Below are positions 1 through 6,525 of a DNA stretch of 17,223 nucleotides, in pieces. Each line of letters begins with the position of its first letter. Position 1 is the stretch's first letter. The position numbers and the translations under genes were made by a program. Under the pieces are notes generated by a model that was not told where the DNA came from, made no database searches, and worked only from the letters and a program-made list of their open reading frames with translations. The stretch comes from Lachnospiraceae bacterium UBA3641. Its GTDB lineage: Bacteria; Bacillota; Clostridia; Lachnospirales; Lachnospiraceae. The stretch covers positions 1 through 17,223 of the forward strand of contig DFKQ01000054.1 in NCBI GenBank assembly GCA_002373875.1, read 5' to 3'.

Positions 1-80
1 TTTCGCGAACGTTATACTAGTTTGAGCAGTTATACTCGTTATCGGAAACAATTACCGTTAACGTTATAAAGAGATACATA
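1..80. other. gene-free edge of window with short AT-rich repeats
   Basis: No reading frame worth calling was seen. The stretch contains a 9-bp direct repeat AACGTTATA (8-16 and 60-68) and a near-perfect inverted repeat, CGTTATCGG (37-45) against CCGTTAACG (55-63), with 8 of 9 positions pairing. It lies downstream of the surface-protein gene and next to the 53-bp hairpin repeat. The sequence TCGTTATCG also occurs just before the other copy of that repeat (10311-10319), so the repeated unit may be longer than its well-conserved core. Confidence 0.4.
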
Positions 81-133
81 AAAGCCCCTGACCTATGGCT
101 TAAGAATACCATAAATCGGGGGCTTGTACAAAC
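81..133 (-). repeat. 53-bp dispersed hairpin repeat, copy 1 (terminator-like on minus strand)
   Basis: This is 49/53 identical to 10339-10391. Bases 82-91 pair with 116-125, and an inner stem TATGG/CCATA (94-98 with 109-113) surrounds a conserved loop. The outer-stem C85/G122 pair becomes T/A in the other copy, a compensatory change that argues for a selected fold. Read on the minus strand, the hairpin is followed by TTTTATGTATC, so it could end transcription of the surface-protein gene, whose stop lies about 65 bases upstream. The unpaired loop and the TTGTACAAAC tail are also conserved, which a plain terminator would not need. Confidence 0.75.
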
Positions 134-198
134 TATAAACGTGGATCTTTCACTTTACCGTTACGACACATTCATTTCTTGAAAAGTCATCCTTATGA

Positions 199-3100
199 TC
201 ACCAGCCGAAGACTCCGCCCCAGTGTGAGGAAACAGGTCTGGCTGATATGGTAAATTTAACAGCTCTTACGCCTCGGTAATCACCAAGGCCGCGAATTAA
301 AATCGTAGCCTTCTTACCAGAGTCGATATTGTTATGATAACTTAATATCTCATAATCAACCCCGGCTTTTAAAGTCTTCTTGCCGACAGTCAAGACGAGA
401 CCGGGCTGGCCGGTTTGGCCAGGCTCAATCTTTGAGCCGGTGTAAGCACAAGCAGTAGTCTTTCCCTTAGAATTGGGGTTTACTGTCACCTTTGCCTTGC
501 TGATGTCTGTATACATGGAGCCGGTAATTCGGTATTCTCCGGCTATGTTTCCAGTATACGAGCTGCCTTCCTTGGCATTTATGGCGACATATACGATCTG
601 TCCAGGAGCAGGTGTCTCACTACCATCGGAGGTAGCATAGTCTATCGTATAGTCTTTGCCGGCTTGCAGCTTCAAATCCCGATAATTACGATCCGTGAAG
701 AGAATCTTCGGAGACTTGTAGCCACCGGCCTTCTTACTATAGGGCTTATCGGAAATTGTAAGCACCAGCGATGAAAGCTCGGTCTTGGTGATGTTAAAAC
801 GCTCCACCATACCTTGCTTGCTGGTTGCATAGTCTCCTTTACCCTTGATGATGACCTGCGGGGCAATGTCCTCGCCGGCATCTTCAGCAGCTACGGCTTT
901 ATTATTCTTATACGTAACCGTATAATCCTTGCCGTTTACCAGAGTCCTGATTTCCGGATTGCCATTGTCGTCCATTGCTTTTACTGTAACCGTAACATCC
1001 GGCTTGATGGCGGCATTTTGGAACTCATAGGAGTCGTTTGCTAAAGTCACTGTGGTGTTACTGCTATCCAGAGTGTATTTACCGGTAATCTGATATTTTT
1101 GGTGATCTTACCGGCAAAGTCTCCGGTGTAATTCCCGGAGGAATCCGTCACTCCTTCGTAGGTGACCGTGGCCGTACCAACATTATAATTATTATCGTAT
1201 GATACAGTGTAGTCTTTTCCGAGAATGAGCGTCCTCAAGATCTTTCCTGACTTGTAGGTCAGAATCATCTCCGGCTGCTCGATCGCGGCCCCGTTGTTGT
1301 ACGGGACTTTAGACTTGAAGCCCTTGACTTTAACTGCGCTAATCGGGATTTTTCCAAGCACGTTAACCTTAGCCACCTGATATCCCGACTCACTTCCAAT
1401 GAAGTTACCGGAACTTCCGGGATATACCTTTACGGCATAAGAACCGGGATCGATACAAGGGCTTTCAACCTCCGTAGCGTTACCACTACTGTCTGTCTCA
1501 AACCACTTGAAACTGAGGTCCTTCTTGCCGTACTTAATATTCGTGCCTTTATACTCAAGGACCGGTTTTATCTGGTTCTTTTTCTTGAGCTGATAGGTCA
1601 CGTCCAGATTAGGCTCTGCGGCGGTAAGCTCGCTTATTGGCGTCGGCAGAATATCGAAATAAACTGTCTTCGACCCGGAATACTGGCCCTTCATCTTGAT
1701 GGTGACCTGGGGCTTCTTCTTAGCGCTGGTCGCGCCGGTGGAAACGTTGACATTGTTCTTGTAGGAAAGCGTATAATCTGTGCCTTCCTGAAGAAGTTTG
1801 CCGCCGTTATAGATGTGCATCTCGGGTTTGGTAGCATTGCCGGTGTAATGATAACCGTCTTTGTCGATACCTGCTACCCAGATGTTCATCTCTCCGGTTT
1901 CCTCATCATAAGCGTGACTGCCGGGGTCGATAGGGTTGCCGTGTTCATCCGTTTCTGTGATTTCGGACTTTAAGACGGTAACCTTACAAACGGCTTTCTT
2001 GGAAGGGTCAGCCACAGAAGTGGCAGTGATCTTACAAGTTCCGGCCTTTCTGGCCTTGACCATGCTACCGGTCAGGGAAGCGACGTTTGAATCGGAGTTT
2101 GTCCAAGTGACAGTCTGAACGACGTTTTCCGGACGAACCGTAGCGGATAAACCAAAGCTTTGCCCCTCGTATAAAGTGAGGCTACTCCTCAGACTAATGC
2201 TGACGTCTTCCCGGAAGGAAGCTGTGTAGCTAATGTCATAGCTTGTGGCCGGATCGAATTCGACATACGGACTAGCCGTAGACGGACTTTTGCCGGTCTC
2301 GTACCAACCGAGGAAGCTGCTACCGGGCTTGTTTAGCGCTGGTAAGTAGAACTTGCTGTTGGTGCTCGTAAAGGTCTTAGTGGCGGCGTCACCTTTGACG
2401 GTGAACCCCTGAGCCTTCAGAGCGTTCAAGGAATCCTGGTCTATGCCAGTTAGGCCCGAGAGGGTGAGGGTGTGGTCTTCATAGCCTTCTTCATTATCCC
2501 AATTCGCAACAAACACAAGATCCCCAGTCTCGTAGCGCAGGTCAAAGGTACGAACATATGCGCTAAGCCTAGCTGATGGGGACATATCCTCAATATTGTA
2601 AATTGTCCAGCTTTGGAACACTTTGCCAGAAGGGGTAGAGAGCGGCACCGGCGTAATTTCGCCAGTGTCAGCAGTATAAGTGTCTACACCACCCTTTACG
2701 GCCAAGCGATACTTGCTGGGTATCTCACTGATGCTATGAATCTTTTCGATACCATCGAAAGTATTACAATAGGTGATGGTGCCAGCAGGCGCAGCGTTGC
2801 CCCAAATAGCTTTTAGAGAGGGGTTCCCGGACTGAAAATCAAAATCTGCTAGATCCTGCACGATACTACCGTTAGCACGTGCCAACCAACCTTCAAACGA
2901 AGAGTATCCCTTTTTGGGTACAACATAAGCCGAGGAGAGCAGTTTGTAGCCAAACTGCTCCCCCTCGTTAATGCCATCAGCCCCACCATCAAGGTGAGCA
3001 GGATCGATAAAAATTGGGGCATCTACAGAAATTGAGCCGCCGTTAGAATCATAGTAAATAAAGTAGTCTTTAAAAACCGCTTTAAAAGTATACGTCGAAC

Positions 3101-3668
3101 CGGCTTTAGCTTTCTTTAAAAGCGGAAGTGGAACTACCCCACTCTCGAGCCATTTACCGTCCTCAGATTCCCAACCAATAAAATATTTACTATTGTCTGG
3201 AATCCATGGATCTGGGAGAAGCTGAAAAGAGGCATTCTTGTTAGTGACTGTCACGCGAGTTTCGTAGGCGTCTACCCCATTATAAGTATAGCCGCTTGGA
3301 GTTTCGCTATACCAGCCATCTTCGCCAACGTAGAACTTAAAGGTGATGGTGTCACCTGCTTTTAATGCCCCATCTGGTACAACTATCTCACTAATCTCAT
3401 CCAGTAATGGTTCATCGGTATCAGACTGAGCAGCATCTTCCGAAACGGAATTTACTGAAACAGCATCTTCTGAGACAGTTCCATCCAGCACATCGGTTTC
3501 TTCTACGATAGAGTTTTCTGAAACAGTCTCCTCTATTATAACGTCAGCCGACAAGGTATCCTCTGCTTCTAACTCCATAGCCGAAGCCATGGCCGGTGTA
3601 GAAAAAATAAAAACTGTCGCTGACAGTAGAACCGTCAGCATCCTTTTTAACACTTTATTTGTCTTCAT
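199..3668 (-). pseudogene. secreted modular surface protein (Flg_new/InlB-type, Big_2 and DYTxSYxNN modules), frameshifted
   Basis: This is one gene of about 1156 residues once a frameshift is mended. The start at 3668 (MKTNKVLKR) has AGGAGGG six bases upstream; an in-frame ATG at 3701 lacks that support. In order from the N-terminus: a signal peptide ending near AMASA; an acidic linker with VSENS/VSEDA repeats; about four InlB/Flg_new-like modules with the usual GW/SW motifs (roughly residues 95-490); a Big_2 domain (about 488-566); then about five Ig-like modules marked by DYTLSYKNN, DYTVSYDNN, DYTVTYKNN and DYEILSYHNN. The first frame stops at 1047. Homology continues in the other frame (KYQITGKYTLDSSNTTVTL) and on to 199. 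An A5 run at 1096-1100 needs one more A. No LPXTG or SLH anchor is visible; the C-terminus is SSHWGGVFGW. The likely role is adhesion or cell-surface structure; the ligand is unknown. Confidence 0.8.
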
Positions 3669-3674
3669 ATTTTT

Positions 3675-3681
3675 CCCTCCT
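3675..3681 (-). promoter_or_regulatory. ribosome binding site that decides the surface-protein start
   Basis: AGGAGGG on the minus strand, six bases before the ATG at 3668. It shows that translation begins at MKTNK rather than at the in-frame ATG at 3701, which would add 11 residues ahead of the signal peptide. Confidence 0.8.
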
Positions 3682-3701
3682 ATTCTAAAAAATGAAAACA
3701 A

Positions 3702-3923
3702 AAACGACGAGTTACAAAATTATCTTATCCTGTAAAATTACGGCCTCCACTACTTATAGTATGGCACTGGTGCCTACAATCCCATTTCGCTGCTCAACTT
3801 TGAAAGCAAGATAATAATTGTTAAGTATTACTATATAAATAGTATCTAAGTACATGTAGTTTGTCAATGCGTCACTTTTCACATAGTATGTTTATAAAGA
3901 TTTACTAAGGAAAATATCTCAAT
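3702..3923. promoter_or_regulatory. divergent intergenic region between surface protein and HTH gene
   Basis: AT-rich gap holding the promoters of two divergent genes. For the plus-strand HTH gene a weak candidate is TTGTCA (3861-3866), a 17-base spacer and TAGTAT (3884-3889). Toward the surface-protein gene there is a short inverted repeat GGCAC-TG-GTGCC near 3763-3774, which could be an operator. No clear minus-strand promoter was picked out. Neither call is strong. Confidence 0.3.
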
Positions 3924-4172
3924 ATGAAAAGCCCGATGGAAAATGAACTGTTTACCATAAATAATTACGGTTCCGTAAGAATTGATATAAGAAGATATAT
4001 GGATGATAAGGGTATAACAAGAAATGCCCTTGCCCGTGCATGTAATACACGTTTTGAGGTTATTAACAAATGGTATAACGGATATGTCGAAAAGATTGAT
4101 GCCGATGTTCTCGCCAGGATCTGCTATGTCCTGTCATGTACTCCTGGTGATATCATCAAATATGATCTATGA
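3924..4172 (+). CDS. small Cro/C1-type HTH transcriptional regulator
   Basis: This 82-residue protein is almost entirely one helix-turn-helix domain of the Cro/C1 kind (HTH_26-like). IDIRRYMDDKG (20-30) forms the first helix, ITRNALARACN (31-41) and FEVINKWYNG (44-53) the scaffold and recognition helices, and VLARICYVLSCTPGDIIKY (62-80) the closing helices. This length is normal for the family, whose members bind DNA as dimers. An in-frame stop just upstream (3906-3908) limits the start; AAGG at 3907-3910 is a weak, distant ribosome site, so MENEL at 3936 is an alternative start. It lies 176 bases ahead of the AAA ATPase on the same strand and is a candidate regulator of the boxes there, which is inference from position only. 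Confidence 0.85.
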   Translation: MKSPMENELFTINNYGSVRIDIRRYMDDKGITRNALARACNTRFEVINKWYNGYVEKIDADVLARICYVLSCTPGDIIKYDL

Positions 4173-4274
4173 TTTGCAAGTATTGTTTTACACTTTTTTT
4201 CATGGCATAACCATATTTATATGTTCTGAAACTCTGTATACAAAATATTCTAATAATCTAAACCTCCACTTTTG

Positions 4275-4302
4275 TTGACAAAATAATAAAAAGTGATAAA
4301 AT
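4275..4302 (+). promoter_or_regulatory. sigma-A-type promoter of the AAA ATPase gene
   Basis: A perfect TTGACA (4275-4280), a 16-base spacer and TAAAAT (4297-4302, five of six consensus bases). Transcription would begin near 4309, leaving a short leader of about 40 bases. The first double box (4283-4300) covers the spacer and part of the -10 element, so any protein bound there should block RNA polymerase. Confidence 0.6.
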
Positions 4303-4356
4303 ATCCGCAAGTGATAAAAAGTAATAAAGGATTTTGAGGTGATAAAAAGTGATAAA
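4283..4356 (+). repeat. three double boxes of GTRATAAA with a 28-bp period
   Basis: Six copies of an 8-bp box occur at 4283 (ATAATAAA), 4293, 4311 (both GTGATAAA), 4321 (GTAATAAA), 4339 and 4349 (both GTGATAAA). Starts are 10, 18, 10, 18 and 10 bases apart. This gives three 18-bp doublets of the form GTRATAAA-AA-GTRATAAA, separated by 10 bases of unrelated sequence. The first doublet covers the promoter, the second the expected transcription start, and the third the ribosome-site/start-codon region; the sixth box is itself the GTG start. The layout suits an operator array for self-repression, or an iteron-like binding array. Confidence 0.75.
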
Positions 4357-5425
4357 AGATTCCGTGCTTTCTGGCAAAAACAATCCCTATACTCTGAGCT
4401 TTGGCAAGCAGCCCTTCCAGAATATACCCAGACTGGTTGAAATAAACGAAGTAAAAGAGGCATTTCTTAATGAGCCTCCAACTCATCAGGCATTTATGAT
4501 CACCGGTGTCAGGGGCAGCGGTAAGACGGTTCTTATGACAGAGATCAGAAACTCACTTAATGAACTTAATGATTGGGAAGTTATCGAGCTGAGTACCTCT
4601 CAGGATCTCTTGTTGACCCTGTCACAGAATCTATATGAAGATAAGCACTTTGCAAACCTTTTAAAGCAGGGTGGCGGACTATCCGTCCTTGGCTTTGGGA
4701 TTCAACTGAATGGTGCCCAGGACTCTGTATCGCCCGTGATCTTAATTCGTGAAGCATTGGAAAAATTCAAAAAACAGGGAAAGAAGCTGCTTGTATGTAT
4801 TGATGAAATAATCGCAAATAAATATGTCAAGGAATTTGCCAGTATTTTCCAGATTTTGATCAGAGACGATCTTCCCATATTTCTGCTTATGACCGGACTT
4901 TTTCAAAACATCAGTAATCTAATGGATGAGAAGAATCTTACATTTTTATATCGGACACCGCAATTAAAGCTTCGTCCGTTAAATCTTAAAACGATCGCGG
5001 ACAACTATAGTTCCATGCTTGGTGTCAGTGAAGACAATGCCCTGAAAATGGCTTCTCTTACCAAAGGATATTCCTTTGCCTTTCAGGTACTCGGCTATTA
5101 TACATACAGACATAAAGGTAACTATAACGATGCGCTTCCCGAGTACAGGCAATATCTTGAGGATTATGTTTATGAGAAAATATGGTCTGAGCTTTCAGGC
5201 AACGACAGGAAGCTCTTATATGCCGTCGCCGCGTCTGGGACCGGACGCGCCAAGGAGATTAAGGATATTTTAGGTATTGGCAATAACAAATATACACCTT
5301 ACAGAGATCGTCTTATCAAGAAGATGATCATTGCCAGCGACGAGTACGGGCATTTGAAGATTACGTTACCCTTGATGGAGGATTTCATCACAAGATCCTA
5401 TCTCATGGATAACGGAATCTGCTAA
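4349..5425 (+). CDS. AAA-type ATP-binding protein with C-terminal winged-helix region
   Basis: A 358-residue P-loop ATPase of the AAA_16/STAND-like group. Walker A is GVRGSGKT (53-60), Walker B is LLVCIDEI (147-154), and a sensor-1-like LLMTG lies at 179-183. Residues about 285-350 look like a winged-helix module (NDRKLLYAVAASG to LPLMEDFI). The start is GTG at 4349, with GAGGTG at 4335-4340 as ribosome site; an in-frame TAA at 4343-4345 rules out an earlier start. Such ATPases use ATP-driven rearrangement to act on nucleic acids or proteins, but the substrate cannot be read from sequence. No nuclease or toxin domain is fused, and no intact partner gene follows. The double boxes across its promoter and start suggest tight control. 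Confidence 0.85.
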   Translation: MIKDSVLSGKNNPYTLSFGKQPFQNIPRLVEINEVKEAFLNEPPTHQAFMITGVRGSGKTVLMTEIRNSLNELNDWEVIELSTSQDLLLTLSQNLYEDKHFANLLKQGGGLSVLGFGIQLNGAQDSVSPVILIREALEKFKKQGKKLLVCIDEIIANKYVKEFASIFQILIRDDLPIFLLMTGLFQNISNLMDEKNLTFLYRTPQLKLRPLNLKTIADNYSSMLGVSEDNALKMASLTKGYSFAFQVLGYYTYRHKGNYNDALPEYRQYLEDYVYEKIWSELSGNDRKLLYAVAASGTGRAKEIKDILGIGNNKYTPYRDRLIKKMIIASDEYGHLKITLPLMEDFITRSYLMDNGIC

Positions 5426-5442
5426 TCCGCATATCTCCCTAA

Positions 5443-5680
5443 AAGTCATTCCAATACCTCCTTATCATCAAACGCCTCAGGGAAAAAAGAGAATCCTTAG
5501 GATGGAGTAAAGCGGAAGCTGCATATGAAATGGGCATTGCCCAGAATTCTTATGTGAGATATTGATGCACGTGTTGAAATGCTCGTATCCTGCAACAATA
5601 AGAGATTGGAATTTATAATAGATACCTATTACGAATTGCCCGATGACAAAAAAGAGAGGCTTTACAAATACATAAAATAA
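5443..5680 (+). pseudogene. remnant of an XRE-family HTH regulator
   Basis: Two frames together encode a decayed regulator. Frame 1 (5443-5562) reads RLREKRESLGWSKAEAAYE then MGIAQNSYVRY, the first helices of an XRE domain, and ends at TGA 5563-5565. Frame 2 (5558-5680) reads DIDARVEMLVS, then FIIDTYYELPDD and RLYKYIK, which resembles the tail of small XRE proteins. There is no ATG before the HTH part, and the end of the domain is missing, so the gene has lost its start and a central piece of at least some 20 residues. It sits directly after the AAA ATPase and may be what is left of a former partner. Function is presumably lost. Confidence 0.7.
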
Positions 5681-5704
5681 TTACTATTATTAAATTTGTA
5701 TGAC

Positions 5705-5738
5705 TTTCCGAATGCAAATAAGGAAATACATTCGGAAA
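5705..5738 (-). terminator. hairpin downstream of the SNF2/SWIM operon
   Basis: A perfect 10-bp inverted repeat, TTTCCGAATG (5705-5714) and CATTCGGAAA (5729-5738), with a 14-base loop. It starts 10 bases past the stop of the SWIM gene. The T-tract after it on the minus strand is weak, so it may act as a terminator or as an mRNA 3'-end stabiliser. It could also serve transcripts arriving from the plus-strand side. Confidence 0.5.
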
Positions 5739-5747
5739 TTCACTATT

Positions 5748-6482
5748 CTACACAACCCCGAACAGGGCTGACAGATCCGAATCCGCTATTATTCTCTCCG
5801 ATGGTGCTCCGGCATTGGAAAGCATCTTCTCCACGCTGTTCTCAAGAGCCACACCTATGAACTTGTCAGCATCTATCCCACGAAGCGTAAAGAAATAAAA
5901 GGGATTCTCATCAAACCGAATACCGATCCCGTACATGACAGCAGCCACATGCTTGCACATCATGGCCCAGTCAGGGCACGAACATGAGAAGGATATCTCT
6001 CTCGGATTAGGGAACAATCCGCCCTCCTCGGTAAATATATCCTTAAGCTCCTCCGGAAATTCTCCTTTTACCAGTGTTTCAAGGCTTTCGATCCTGCTCG
6101 TGCAGCGATCTATTATCTTCTGACAGTTCTCTTCGCTAAGTCTTCCGATCCTGATCTCAACCTTGTACGGCGTCTTTCTCCGCCCCTGTACCTTGGCTTC
6201 GACTCTTCCCGGTGAGATATTCAGATCGATCACAGCGCCGTTCCTGACATAACCCTTTCCTCTCTCAAGGCGGCTGGCATAATCCGCATACCTTTCAAGA
6301 TTTAAGCACCATGCCTGCCCCCACCAGCTCTCACAGATTGCTCCTCTCTTTGTCCTGCATACCGCAGGCTCGTAGGCTTTGCCCTTTTTTCCGGCCCTTT
6401 TTACACTCTCTTTGGCTTTTGCTTTAAGCTCAGCCGCACTCGGCTGTGAGTATACCGTTTCATCATCCCAGTATCTGCTCAT
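5748..6482 (-). CDS. SWIM zinc-finger protein (YwqB-like)
   Basis: A 244-residue protein with a SWIM zinc-binding motif CxCx6CxH: C167, C169, C176 and H178 in SFSCSCPDWAMMCKHVAAVMYG. The N-terminal half holds the WWGQAWCLNLERYADYASRL block (53-72) and a short beta segment (YVRNGAVIDLNIS), both usual in this family. SWIM domains bind DNA or protein partners; members of this family often sit beside a SNF2-type helicase, as with YwqB and YwqA in Bacillus subtilis. Here the helicase gene ends 43 bases upstream on the same strand, so the two are very probably co-transcribed. GAGGTG at 6492-6497 supports the start. The pair probably acts in DNA or transcription-complex remodelling; the exact job is not known. 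Confidence 0.9.
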   Translation of the reverse strand: MSRYWDDETVYSQPSAAELKAKAKESVKRAGKKGKAYEPAVCRTKRGAICESWWGQAWCLNLERYADYASRLERGKGYVRNGAVIDLNISPGRVEAKVQGRRKTPYKVEIRIGRLSEENCQKIIDRCTSRIESLETLVKGEFPEELKDIFTEEGGLFPNPREISFSCSCPDWAMMCKHVAAVMYGIGIRFDENPFYFFTLRGIDADKFIGVALENSVEKMLSNAGAPSERIIADSDLSALFGVV

Positions 6483-6525
6483 ATCCTACAGCACCTCTCC
6501 CATATATCTCTGAACGCATTCCCTC

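Noticed and set aside
81..133. Integron attC site
   Set aside because: The hairpin lacks the GTTRRRY/RYYYAAC core sites, and no integrase or cassette genes are present.
199..1050. A separate 283-residue gene downstream of the surface protein
   Set aside because: It starts at a GTG with no ribosome site, in the middle of a repeat module. Reading the other frame upstream continues the module, so it is the displaced C-terminus of the same gene.
4283..4356. CRISPR array or plasmid origin
   Set aside because: Units are 8-18 bp with 10-bp gaps, too short for CRISPR, and there is no Rep gene or cas gene. An operator array explains the position on a promoter better.
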